From the NCBI GenBank assembly GCA_024362935.1, contig JANCRA010000001.1, positions 54,133,930 through 54,197,929 on the forward strand: DNA of 64,000 nucleotides, read 5' to 3'. Under the pieces are notes generated by a model. It made no database searches and was not told the origin of the DNA. It was given only the letters and a program-made list of their open reading frames with translations. Positions 50,128 through 61,018 of the stretch are shown here, piece after piece. Within the stretch, counting starts at the first letter, position 1, and every line of letters begins with the position of its first letter. The stretch comes from Setophaga petechia (taxonomy: Eukaryota > Chordata > Aves > Passeriformes > Parulidae). A program made the position numbers and the translations under genes.

Positions 50128-52687
50128 GTGAGCTTACTGTACATGACTTGTAAGAGAAAAGAAGAAATGTCTTTAGGTTTATTGCCAGCACATACCAGTC
50201 TGTGCAATAAATTCCATATGTCTGTTATATAGAGACAGAAATTTTCAATCTGAATGAGCTTTTGGGTTAAATCTTGCAGGCTAGTGTGAAAAGTACTGAA
50301 ACATGCAGCATTGCAAACAGACTTTGCATGAGATTGTTCTGCCTTGACAGCTTCACTAAACATGGACCTTCTCTCTCAAAAATTCTTGCAAGCATGGCAT
50401 GTTCTTACTCAGCACATAGAGTTGGAGTGCAGTTAATGTTTCCCCTGTGGTTCTTGAGGACAAGGAAGAGCTCAGGTTCACACTGCAGTGACCCATGTAG
50501 AACCCCCACGAGGCAGTTGTGTATTGCATGCCTTGCTGAACAGCAGGAATCAGTTTAACAGATTGATTGCATGCTCACATTTACAGCCATGTTCAGCTGT
50601 AGCATTTTGCTGTGATTAAGGCAAAAATATGGATGTGACAATGTCCTCCTGTGACTTTCTTCTAGTCTTAATCTTTGTAACTTTAACTCTTCATGAAGTA
50701 CACGATGCCTTTTCTGCCATCAAACATGTTTTGTTTCATGTGTAGGATTTACTCAGCTTTCTTGAAAATCAGGGCTGTACACAGACTGTGCACTGAAAAT
50801 TTAAAAAATGCAGTTTTCTTAGTTTATTTGATACTGTATGGAATTTTTTCACTTTCCCTGTGAGTATGATGCTTTTTCTCTTCCCAGATACAATTCCCTC
50901 TACAAGTTCATTCTCATGTTTCTCTGAAGCCTTACTTTTTCTCCTCCTTCTTTTTAATTCTTGTGACAATGACCATGTTGTTGTGAACAGAAACATGGCA
51001 TTTCCAAATCATGTATGAAATCTGAGAATACTGTCTGGAGCAGCTCTCCAGCCTGCTTATCAACAGCCCTAGAATTAAAATGATGGTGCCTGTTGCAGGA
51101 AATGGGATGGATACTACATTCTCCGTAGGAAAACACATAACACGTCTTTAACTATTGAGAAACAGGTTTGATTAAACGGATTCATGACCTCTTCTAAGCA
51201 TTACTGTAAGATTTGACATAAAACAGTGCTGATTTGCAATTAGGCTACACATATTTAAATGTATAGGGACTTTGAACAAAGACTATGCATTGATTGGTGC
51301 TCAGGGCCACCCTTCATCATTTCTCTTTGCCTTTTGGAAGATACAGAGTGCTTTTCTTGCACAATCATTCAAAATAAAACGTGCAGATCGGGGGATCATG
51401 TCTTTATGATGGGGATCAGGAGTTGGTTTTGTTTGATTCAGCAGAGATTTCTTTCAGAATTCCAGCCACAGGGAGATATTTTTTTCCTGTCAAATGCAGT
51501 CAGAAAAGTTGCCTGAGGACAAAGCAATGTTTGTAGTAAAGTTCTGCACACAACAGGTAATGTTCTAAGAAGGAATGCAGCTAAGTGTGCCAAGGGATTA
51601 GCTAAGTGAATTTTCCTGCTGCCTAGTTCTAAAGTATCATTTTGCCTCAGCAAACAAACAAGCGAGAACAGCTAAAAAAGATACTGAGTACCCACATTGA
51701 ATTGACTCTTGGTATGTGTATTTTAAAAGGATGGGATATAAAATCCAGAGTATTATAGAGAAGTTTATGTGAAATTACTTTTGCACAGTGGGAATTCATT
51801 GATTAGAAAAGCACAGCATGCCTCTCAAACCTTTTTAGCAGTTTAAAATTGAGGTGATTATTATAACTACCTTGACCTTGTTCCTGAAATATTCTTAAGA
51901 AATTGTAATGAGGGACTGCTTAGCAAAATGGAGTTGCACCTCTTTATCATGCCAAGTCCAGTTCTAAATGCTAGTGTGTAAATTACTGTGCAGTCAAGTG
52001 GTGTGCACATCAAGGGGCTGTTCTTTTAGAGGAGAAGTGGCCATCTATTACAGGAAGCAGCAAGCTGTGGTCCTCCATTACTTCCATAGTGTCCTGTAAT
52101 GTGGCATAGTTTTCTAGGCTGTGTTTAACCACCATGGAGTGGTTAAATGTATTCACATTAAATTAATTCTGTCTCATTACTGCACTGTTTTGCTTCAGAA
52201 GACTAAAACGTCTGTTCCAGCAGTGCAAATCCCTTGCCTGCCCATTTGCTGTTAAACTATCAGACATAAGTGCTGTGCCAGAATGAGACTTTGGTTTTAA
52301 AACGCTCACCACATTGAGTGGAAAGCCATCATTTAGAAGGATGTTACCATGTTCTGCTCATTATCTCCTCCTGTGGTCTTCATGGGATGCAGTTACTGTC
52401 ACGGTAACAGCCTCTTTGTAAATGTTCCTGTTGTTTTTAGAGGGTCTGTGAGGCCTTGCTGGCTTGGTGTGATGGAAGGAAGAGATCATGCTGATGATGT
52501 GGCCCTGTAGCCAAGAGGCACTTCAGCCTTATTAAACATTCAGGGTGTTACACAGATGACTGCATTGTGTCAATGTTTGTATAAGCTCAATGTTTGCTAG
52601 GTATTTGTGGAATCTGTGAGACAAAATGTATTTATGCCTTAAATAAAACAGGCCATTCACAACCACGTGCTTGGTGTCCCCTTTCAG
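50128..52687. other. Intron of ARHGAP24 before the large exon
   Basis: This 2.6 kb of intron holds no recognised repeat or RNA gene. The last stretch, 52594-52687, happens to be open in the same frame as the following exon, with an ATG at 52594, but it ends in a normal acceptor (CCCTTTCAG), so I treat it as intron. Confidence 0.7.
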
Positions 52688-53759
52688 GTACAGTAGTAGT
52701 CCAGCAGCTCATGTCAGTGATGATTAGCAAACATGAAGAGCTGTTTCCCAAGGATGTAGACCCTCAGATGGGACCTGAGGTGTGCAACAACAACAACGAA
52801 ATTCCAAAGAAAAGCACTGCAGGGCAGCTACAGAACAAAGAGAACAACAATACCAAGGAGACGGCAGTGAGGCGCTGCTCGTGGGACACACCCGAGTCTC
52901 CCCAAAGGGGAAGCATGGACTGTGAGTCTCCAACTGCTCTGCCCAGCAGCAAGACAAACAGCCCCAGGAATAGCTTCCAGAAACCAGATGTCACCAGGAG
53001 CCCGCCACTCACAGTGAAAAAAAATCCTGCTTTTAATAAAGGTAGCGGCATAGTCACCAACGGGTCCTTCAGCAGCTCCGTGGAAGGCCCGGAGAAGAGC
53101 CAGGCCGTGCCAAACTGCTCCCTGCAAGCCAGGAGAACGTCGTCCCTGAAGGGGCCAGTGACCAAGATGGGCACACACAGCGTGCAGAACGGCGGGGTGC
53201 GCATGGGCGTGTCGAGCACGGACGGGCACAGCAACAGCCTGGGCAGCCGGAGCCCGGGCTGGGCGCCCAATGGCTACGTCACCCTCAGGGACAACAAGCA
53301 GAGGGAGCCCTCGGTGGCTGAGTCAGGCCAGCACAACAGGCTTTCCACCTACGACAATGTCCACCAGCAGTTCTCCATGGTGAACTCTGATGACAAACAG
53401 AGTGTGGACAGTGCCACCTGGTCCACGTCCTCGTGTGAAATATCCCTCCCAGAGCACTCCAACTCCTGTCGCTCATCCACCACCACCTGCCCTGAGCAGG
53501 ACTTTTATGCGGGTAACTTTGAAGACTCGGTGCTGGATGGGCCACCCCACGAAGAGCTCTCTAACCCTGGTGACTATGAGAACAAAAGTGACAGGAGGAG
53601 TGTGGGGGGCCACAGCAGCCGAGCCACCAGCAGCAGCGATAACAGTGAAACGTTTGTGCCCAACAGTACCAACAACCACAGTGCTTTGCATAGCCTGGTG
53701 TCCAGCTTGAAGCAAGAAATGGCCAAGCAAAAACTAGAATATGAGACAAGGATAAAAAG
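52688..53759 (+). CDS. ARHGAP24: ARHGAP24 large exon: end of GAP domain and Ser/Asn-rich linker
   Basis: This 1072 bp exon encodes residues 217-573 of the short isoform. It opens with TVVVQQLMSVMISKHEELFP, the last helix of the RhoGAP domain. A long low-complexity linker follows, rich in Ser, Thr, Asn and Pro, without predicted globular folds. In mammalian FilGAP this linker carries the Rho-kinase phosphorylation sites that regulate activity. Several human blocks are kept (VKKNPAFNKGSGIVTNGSFS, NRLSTYDNVHQQFSM, SATWSTSSCEISLPE, SSRATSSSDNSETFV). A central stretch encoded by about 53185-53280 differs from human and is markedly GC-rich. The exon ends RIK plus two bases of a Ser codon, with the donor GTAGGA. 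Confidence 0.97.
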
Positions 53760-54715
53760 GTAGGATGGTTCAGTGCTCTACCATCTGACTGCCTTTTGCA
53801 GAGTAAATCCAAGTTTTTCCTCTCGTGAATTGCACTAGCTGCAGTCACTGCTGTGTCACTCACTAGATGCTTGCCAATGGTTTGTCATCTTTCAGTGTTG
53901 ACATTGCTTCAGTGATACTGTGATCCAGAGGAGTTTTTTTCAGAGCAGTTGTTTGCCATGGTTGTGACATGTTATCCTGTTGGTGTCAGAAGCAAAGCCA
54001 GAACCTTTTGAGTTTCTGTATAATCTAATTAACAAAATCAGTAGCCTCTCACAGTGTTTCCATTAGCTCTTGCCTATACTCGAGAGAAAGGCAACTGAGT
54101 GTCACCCTTCAGTGAAAGCAATGTTGTGGCATATTCCACTTGTAGGTTTTGGGACTGGGGAGACTGCTGGACTCCTTTGCAGTCCTCATTCCTCTTGAGA
54201 AGGTGCAGCATCTGGGAGTTACCTCTGCTCATCGTCCTGTCTTTGCTCTGCTGCTGAGACTTTCCTTCAAAGCTCAGACCTGTTAAAAAGGAGCAAGGGA
54301 GGGAGGAGGGTGTCTTTATCTACAGATAGTGCAGACTCTGCTCATACAGAGCAGTGTTGCTGGGGTGGATGGTTGTAGAGATCAGTGAATAACCTCAAAG
54401 TCTGGGCTTAGTGTTAATTAATGCACTCAGCAGTGCAGAGCTGAATGTGCTCTCTTTGTTAAAAAGGTTCTTCAGTCAAGCTGTTGAGGACTTTCTGTTC
54501 TCACCTCTGTTACACAGCAGCTCTGTGTACCTCTGGCACTGCAAGTCCTAGATCACAGTGTGAGAGCTGCTGGCAACAGCAGCTGCCAGTCAAAGTGCAG
54601 CACGCAGGGTGTTGCAGTCTTTTACTTGCATCAGTCTTTCCAGCATAGTGTGCAGTGCAGTGGAGCACTTCATTACAGTTTAATATGTGTGCTCACTGTG
54701 TTTAGTGCCACTAAC
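53760..54715. other. Last intron of ARHGAP24, 5' part
   Basis: This is unique sequence between the large exon and the antisense CR1 insertion. No element is recognised. Confidence 0.7.
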
Positions 54716-55490
54716 ATCATAGGAGGGTTTGGGTTGGAATGGACCTTAAAGATCATCCAGTTCCAACCCCCTGCCATGGGCAGGCACACTTCCCACAAGA
54801 CCAAATTGCTCAGAGGCCCATCCAGCCTGGCTTTGAGCACTGCCAAGGATGGGGCAGCCACAGCCTCTCTGGGCAAGCTGTGCCAGTGCCTCAGCACCAT
54901 CACAGTAAAGAATGTATTCCAAACATCTCATCTAAACCTACCTTCTTCCAGGCTGAAGCCATTCCCTGTTGTCCTATCACTACACCTCCTGATGAAGGTT
55001 CCCTCTGGCTTCTCTGTAGGCCCCCTTCAGATAGAGGAAGGCTGCAATGAGATCTCCATACAACCTTCCCTTCAGGCTGAACAGCCCAAACTTTCTCAGC
55101 CTGTCGTTGTAGAGGAGGTGCTCCAGTCCTTTTATAGCTCCATGGTCCTTCTCTGGACCCGCTCCAGCAGGTCCCTGTCCTCCTTTTGCTGGGGGCACCA
55201 GAGCTGGGCACAGCACTCCTGGTGGGATCTCACTAGAGCACAGCAGAGGGGCAGAATCCCCTCCCTCACCCTGCTGCCCACGCTGCTCTGGATGCAGCCC
55301 AGGATACGATTGCCTTTCTGGGCTGTGGGCACACATGACCAGCTCATGTTGAATTTTTCATCAAGCATCACTCCCCAAGTCCTCCTCAGCAGGGCTGCCC
55401 TCAGTCTCTTCTCTGCCCAGCCTGTAGGTGTTCCTGGGGTTTCCATGGCACAGGTGTAGGACCTTGCTTTACTGAACTTCATGACAGCCT
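54716..55490 (-). mobile_element. CR1 LINE 3' fragment, antisense to ARHGAP24
   Basis: On the minus strand this holds the end of the CR1 reverse-transcriptase frame, with readable blocks such as RILGCIQSSVGSRVREGI, CAQLWCPQQKEDRDLLERVQ and RRTMEL. After the frame comes the CR1 3' UTR, ending in CATTCCAACCCAAACCCTCC (54723-54742 on the + strand as the complement) and CTATGAT. The frame breaks after RRTMEL and an upstream part (about 55450-55490) is shortened, so this is a 5'-truncated, inactive copy. It is much better preserved than the CR1 at 35765. The termini are accurate to about 10-20 bp. Confidence 0.92.
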
Positions 55491-55962
55491 TATTTACACA
55501 TACATGCAGATCCATACTGACAAGTAAATACAGCAGGCAGGTCAGCTTAAAAAAGGAGATTAGCAGTGAAACAAAAGCATTCAGGGCACTATTCTGACCT
55601 TGTGGGTAACACCACTGCAACTAGCAGCAGCTGGGTGTCAACACTGCAGGAAGTAAAGGCAATAGTTAACCTACTCCTAGAGAATGAGATGGAGCTGTTT
55701 CCTTCTGTGCCTTTTGCTGTTCAAAGGCATTTTCTAATTGAGCTACCAAAGAGATAAAGGTATTTTTAACACACAGCCAGAGAGCTTGCCCTGTGAGAGG
55801 AGTTCATGGATGAAGCCATGGTTTTTAGATACACCCATCAGAAATTCAGTCTAAGCTTTAGAAATGAAAAGACATGTATGAATTTGTTGGTGGTGTGTGT
55901 TTCTGCTTGAGTGAGTGAGGAGTGCTGCTCAGGACCTGTCTGCTTTTATTTCCTTCATGCAG
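55491..55962. other. Last intron of ARHGAP24, 3' part
   Basis: This is unique sequence ending in a TTTTATTTCCTTCATGCAG acceptor. Nothing else is recognised. Confidence 0.75.
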
Positions 55963-56206
55963 CCTGGAGCAGAGAAATCTCACCCTGGAGACTGAAATGA
56001 TGGCCCTGCATGAAGAGCTGGATCAAGAGAGGAAGAAGTTCACGATGGTAGAAATCAAAATGCGTAACGCAGAGCGGGCGAAGGAGGATGCAGAGAAGAG
56101 GAATGATATGCTGCAGAAGGAAATGGAGCAGTTTTTCTCTACTTTTGGGGAATTGACAGTGGAGTCTCGCAGACCAGAAAGAGGCAACACCATCTGGATC
56201 CAGTGA
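55963..56206 (+). CDS. ARHGAP24: ARHGAP24 last coding exon: coiled coil and C-terminus
   Basis: The exon reads [20 protein letters not shown], then [20 protein letters not shown], and ends [12 protein letters not shown] with the stop TGA at 56204-56206. The heptad-like pattern of Leu, Met and Ile among charged residues marks a coiled coil, preceded by SALHSLVSSLKQEMAKQKLE in the previous exon. In FilGAP this C-terminal region dimerises and binds filamin A, linking the GAP to the actin cortex. It is nearly identical to mammals. The first base completes the Ser codon from 53758-53759. The total coding length from 30549 is 1965 bases, a multiple of three. Confidence 0.97.
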
Positions 56207-56355
56207 GCTGTGGAGGCATAGGCTGTGGGACTTGAGGAAGGGCTTGGGGGTATTATACTGTATCAGGTGGCTGGTCACCTGTCTGAGGCTAGTACTCAAC
56301 AAAATGTTACAAACCCTTGAAGAAGGAAATCATACATACATTAAGCAGTCATATC

Positions 56356-56423
56356 TACAGTGTGTACTTACCAAGTTATACTCTTTGAATGCTTCATGAG
56401 ACTACTGTCAAGTGTTACAACTG
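56356..56423. repeat. Diverged direct repeat in the 3' UTR, copy A
   Basis: This starts TACAGTGTGTACTTACCAAG and ends AAGTGTTACAACTG. It matches 57301-57371 over its whole length with scattered substitutions and a few small gaps, in the same orientation and about 945 bp away. Confidence 0.75.
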
Positions 56424-56778
56424 GATATGTGTATATAAATTTAAAAACCACCTTATAGCAAGAGATGTATCTGAAGAAATATTTTAATGCAAGTCTTGTA
56501 TTTAAACTGGTAAATTGAGATGTTGTTGCAATCAAGCTTTATATAAAGGCTTTTCTCCCTTGCACTTAACATAATAAGCTATTTTTGGCATTGTGTTACC
56601 ATCAGCTTATTTTGTATATCAAATGGTTTTTTTGTTTTTGTTTTGTTACCCCTTTTGCTGGGGAGTGAGGATAAACAGATATGTTAAGGTAAATGTGTGG
56701 TTAGCCCTGATTTGCGTCGCTTCCAAACAGACAGCAGGATTGGGAAACTGAAATATGACTGAGGTATGCCATGGGAAA

Positions 56779-56784
56779 AATAAA
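56779..56784 (+). terminator. Candidate polyadenylation signal
   Basis: AATAAA lies 573 bases after the stop codon and is followed within about 20 bases by CTTTCACAGAATTG. It is the first canonical signal downstream of the coding region. Confidence 0.5.
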
Positions 56785-57300
56785 GCAATACTGCTTTCAC
56801 AGAATTGATGGCCAGGGGATCAAGTTCCAGGGCACCCCATTGTTAAATAACAAGTGAGGATATGAAGTCAGCCTAGATGGGGACAGTGACAGAGGGATGA
56901 ACAGCTGCTTGTTTGGGAGCAAATGTGGGTGACCGAGTAAGAAACTGGGGAGAGGGGAAAGGGGGACTTAAGGAGAAGTTCATCACATGACCAGAGTTTT
57001 TGGTGTACCCTGAAGGAGCCCTGTGCGAGATCTCTGCAGTTGAGAGCAGGGATATAAACCACTTGTTTGACCATATTTGCATCTGAATTACCTCTGCACT
57101 CTGGGTGAAGGTGGTAAGTCCTTTTTGTAGTGCTGGTGAAAGGACACACAGGGAGTTTAACTGGGGATTCTGGTAACCTTATCAGTGTGATGGGTATAAA
57201 AAAATAATAAAAAAAATGTCCATGGTAGAAGTTACCGGGGCATCTGGCAGCAAACAGTAAATAAGGAAGAAAACACACCAACATATTCACCACTTGTATT

Positions 57301-57371
57301 TACAGTGTATATTAACAAGTTATCACACTGTCATGAATGCTTCAAGAGATTATTGTCAAGTGTTATAACTG
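57301..57371. repeat. Diverged direct repeat downstream of the 3' UTR, copy B
   Basis: This starts TACAGTGTATATTAACAAG and ends AAGTGTTATAACTG, sharing TGAATGCTTCA and the terminal block with copy A at 56356-56423. It is an old local duplication of part of the 3' UTR. Confidence 0.75.
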
Positions 57372-60300
57372 TGAAAGTTCCAGGCTCTCAGCATCACCAA
57401 GGGAGCACCTAGAGGGAACAGCCTGGAGCGTCACAGCAGGCAGAGTGCCAGTGGAAAAGAAACAGCAGAGCCATCCTGTAAATTAATCATTTGTTTGGCA
57501 TCTTTAAACACAGTAAGTATAACCTGTATTTTCTCCACCCATGTGAAGGATGTTTGGTTTTAACTTAGGGTTTAGGGCTGTAAGCAGTATTATTAGGGAG
57601 GGTTGTTGAGACATCTTGGCTTCCCTCTAGTGTCTCTTCAATATATTGCAATTAGTTTTTAATACCAGCTGAAAAAAAAATTATGAAGGTGGCTTCAAAG
57701 AACCTTCTTGGTTATGGTATGGAGATTAAAAAAGTATTAATTGGATGTGGGAATTAGACTGGGAAGCAAACATGAGATTTTAAGTTTCAGAGTAATACAG
57801 AGCATTACATGTGGTGCTTGTGGATGCATTGTTTGTGTGTGGTGAGGTTCAAAGTCCTGTCAGGGCAGCTGTTGTATTGATTGCTGTGAACATGTCCAGT
57901 GCACCTCCAATCTGTGTGTAAATCAAAAAAAGTCAGACAGGGAGAGATTAAGGTATGAGTTGCATATTCTACATCAGTTAGCAGCAATCACAACATGTAG
58001 CCACAATGGCGAGAGAAGAAAACAGATTACTATGTTAATTCTGTTTTTTTAAATTGAATGAGAGACCTTGATAACTGATGCAGTAGGCTTCACAATTTTA
58101 GCAATATCTGACATCTGTTGACATGACATCAAAGTCTAAATATTTTCTTAACTGGAATTTCTTTTTTTACACTAGATGTACTCAGTAGTGAATGCTTCTA
58201 TCAAACCTTGTGTTAGGCAGGATTTGTCTATTTGTTTGAAGATTGACTTTGCCTACGTTTGAAGCTTACCTTCATGTTTCAAAAGGTATTTTAGTCAGTT
58301 CCTCAAAGAATGTTCAAATTCCAGTTACATGGCTAGGCACTGACTCCCAAATTTCTTGCTTTGCAGTCCAGAGCAAGTCTTCACCTCACTGTCTTGCAGA
58401 AATCATCTGTACAGAGCGGGAACTTGAGCAGGCACAGCAAACTTAGAAAATACCACTGACAGCAGATGTCCATTCCCATCATGACCCATCCAAAGTACCC
58501 CACTCCACCTGGGAGATTGCAGCAGCATTTAGGCTGTGGTGATAAAGTTTATTTAGGTCATTTAAATGGTCATCTTCATGCTCCTGTTATTGTCCTAGTT
58601 CTTCAAAAGCACAAAGTCGTTGATGTTTCTTATGTTCAGAATCTTAACACTGGTCACTTCTCAGCTGGATGATAACATTCCCAGGTGGCCCACAGCTCAT
58701 GTGCTGCTTTGTTCCCTGTAGCATGTCCAGCCTGTGTGTGCAGTGACCTGCTGGGGAGGACATGCTGATGGAGCCAAGTGGCCAGAAGATAAAATGAGGC
58801 TCCCTCTCATTCAATGCAGTGGAAAGGGGCAAGATTTATTCACAAGATTAAGGTTAATGCAGACTGAGCCTGAAGACTGTGAAAAAAATCTATAAAGACT
58901 TCATGCAGTGCATTTGTAGATCAGTGTATCTCATAAATGATTCTTAACTACTAAGGTATTGAATATAACTGAGGCAACTCATTTTATCACCAGTTTGGGT
59001 AATGAAACAAGTCAAGTCATTATAGGCCAAGCTAAGAGTTACCTGCTGCAGGAGAGCACTAAGTTTCGAGTATCAATTAAAATAAGGTTAATAAGTTTGC
59101 TTTCAGCTCTTTCTCACAGTTCTGTGACCTCTCCAAGTTAATAGTCTGTTGTGTGAGTTCACTAGCCAGCTCCAAACTGAGAATGGCAGCTCATTCCAGC
59201 ACATTGTCCCTCTGCCCCATGCACAGCTCACAAGAGATAAGGCTTCTACAATTAATCAGCACAGATGGTGGGAAAAAATCTGTTGAGCTGATGACCTTCT
59301 GGTCCAATCCCAAGGTTCCATTACATCCAAAAGCATAATTTCAAGACACACAAGCAGGCTGGAGTTGATGCACAGAGAGTAAGAGAGTGACACACACTTT
59401 ATGCCATGTCCAGCCACATTGTGGGAGCACTGGGATGGGTGCCCATACCCTTATGTGCCTTTGCACAGCAGACTGGAGAATTGGCAGAAACACCCCATAG
59501 CTGTTGAGTGTTAGATGCTGGTGCTCTACTTTGAGAAGCTTTTGTCTCCCCTTCTGTTTGTTAGAGTCCTGCTACACATTTGGAATATGCTCTGGTGCAG
59601 CAGAATAAAGGTTACTACAAATATAGTAGTATATAGTAAAGTTACTACACATCTTTGCCACATGTTATTTCAGCAACTCAGCATCAGTTTCCCAAACAAA
59701 AAGATTAATAAATAAAATACCATGTGAAGGGATTTGCAAAACTGGTGTTAGGTTTTCATAAGAACAAAGAGGAAAGGAGCATGCTGATATTACTGCTGTT
59801 AAGCAGGACTTGATCTAGTAGTTAAAGTGCTGGTCCAAAAATTTTTGAGAAAGGTACAATTTCCTGAAAAAGTCTAATATTTAACAAATATGTCTTGTGT
59901 AGCATCCTTAGTGGGATGGAACAGAATCAGGGTAAGAACAGAATGAATAAGCAGGTACAGTGATTTGCACATTTTGACAGCCCAGTCAAAACACTGAGTT
60001 TCCTCCAGCTGCTCTACATTTGAACACTTCCTGGATGAGTGAAACTCCTAATTAATTTCCTTTCTTACTCTTAAGTCCCTCTGGAGTCTGTCCATTGAAG
60101 AGGAGAGTGCAGACTGTGCCCCTGGCAAATCTGCAAGGAAGCAGAGGAGATGGAAAAGGGGAGATGGGCAAATAGAAATTAACATGTACTTGTGATGTGG
60201 GCATGCAAAAATAGAGGAAACAGATGGGAGAGATGAGGAAAACAAGGAAGTTAATATACCTGAAATTGCCATGTGTAGGTGGTAGCAATCTGCCCTCAGT

Positions 60301-60379
60301 TAAGAGCATTCTTTGAGAATGTTGTGTTATTCTTTCAGAGCTTTTTTGGTGTTATTCTTTCAGAGCTTTTTAAATTGCT
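57372..60379. other. Downstream flank (or distal 3' UTR) of ARHGAP24
   Basis: This is unique AT-rich sequence without recognised exons or repeats, apart from a 23-24 bp direct repeat (GTGTTATTCTTTCAGAGCTTT) at 60324-60347 and 60349-60371. It may include a distal 3' UTR of ARHGAP24. It could equally hold the minus-strand 3' UTR of the next gene, which in other vertebrates is MAPK10, but no JNK3 coding sequence was found. Confidence 0.5.
60324..60371. repeat. Two-copy 25 bp-period tandem repeat
   Basis: GTGTTATTCTTTCAGAGCTT followed by a T run occurs twice in tandem with a period of 25. It looks like a recent slip duplication, since the copies are nearly identical. Confidence 0.85.
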
Positions 60380-61018
60380 TTGTGGGCTGACACCAGGAGC
60401 TGGCTCAGCTGTTCCACGACTACCTGCTTTGCTTTTGTGGGTCCTGTGTGCCAGCAGCGAGAGTTCCTGGGGGGAAGCACCCAGCAAAGCCATTGCCGTG
60501 GGAGTGGCAGGAGGGAGGGAGCCCCGAAGGTCGGGCAGTTCCCCTGGGTCGCCAGCACTCGCTCTGGAAGCTGCTAATGGCCCTGCCCTGTCATCCAGCG
60601 TCTCTGGAGCAGCGCTGCTCAGGAAATGAGATTCATGCTGATGCAAATTGCCGTGCCTCTGCAGAGGTTCAGGAAGCGGTGGGAGACACTGAGAGCTTTC
60701 CCTGCCAGGCTTTTAGAAGCTGTCATAATGTGTGTAATTACAATTAGTGTTGGTGATCTAGTTTTATTGGGAAAAGGTTTTATTGGAAAAAGGCTTGTCA
60801 GCAATAAAACAGGTTTCTTTACTATGCCAGTAATAATGGAGAGTGCAAAAAAATTTTTTGAGGCCAGAAACATGATCGTGATGCAAATGTATTCCTTGCT
60901 TTTTCCCAGAGGGATCCAGGATAATGAGCTTTATATGCAAGACAATTCCATTTTTGAATCTTATAAATGCAAGAACGGAAAACCCCTTCTACCTCTGTGT
61001 ATTACTCTCTCATGAGAA
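60380..61018. other. Unexplained block: GC-rich half then long open frame
   Basis: Positions 60380-60620 are GC- and CpG-richer than the flank. A + strand frame then stays open for 129 codons at 60626-61015, ending at TGA. The translation (with IMCVITISVGDLVLLG and KKFFEARNMIVMQMYS) resembles no protein I know, and the nucleotide composition does not look coding. Two ATGCAAAT octamers occur at 60641-60648 and 60881-60888. I read it as a possible regulatory element or noncoding transcript, at low confidence. Confidence 0.3.

Larger units (their letters stand above)
56207..56800 (+). other. ARHGAP24 3' UTR, proximal part
   Basis: This is AT-rich sequence after the stop codon, with TTGTATATCAAATGG-like and T-rich tracts typical of vertebrate 3' UTRs. 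The first canonical polyadenylation signal is AATAAA at 56779-56784, so a short 3' UTR of roughly 0.6 kb is plausible. Another AATAAA at 57206-57211 could serve a longer form. The true end cannot be fixed without transcript data. Confidence 0.6.

Noticed and set aside
52594..52687. In-frame ATG and open reading upstream of the large exon, suggesting an alternative start
   Set aside because: The phase-correct acceptor CCCTTTCAG at 52687 and homology start exactly at 52688. The upstream 31 codons match nothing in ARHGAP24 and are intron that happens to be open.
52764..53270. 168-codon minus-strand frame opposite the large exon
   Set aside because: It is a shadow of the conserved + strand coding exon, kept open by its GC-rich codons.
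54560..55459. 299-codon + strand frame in the last intron
   Set aside because: It is the reverse complement of the CR1 LINE. The meaningful reverse-transcriptase blocks are on the minus strand.
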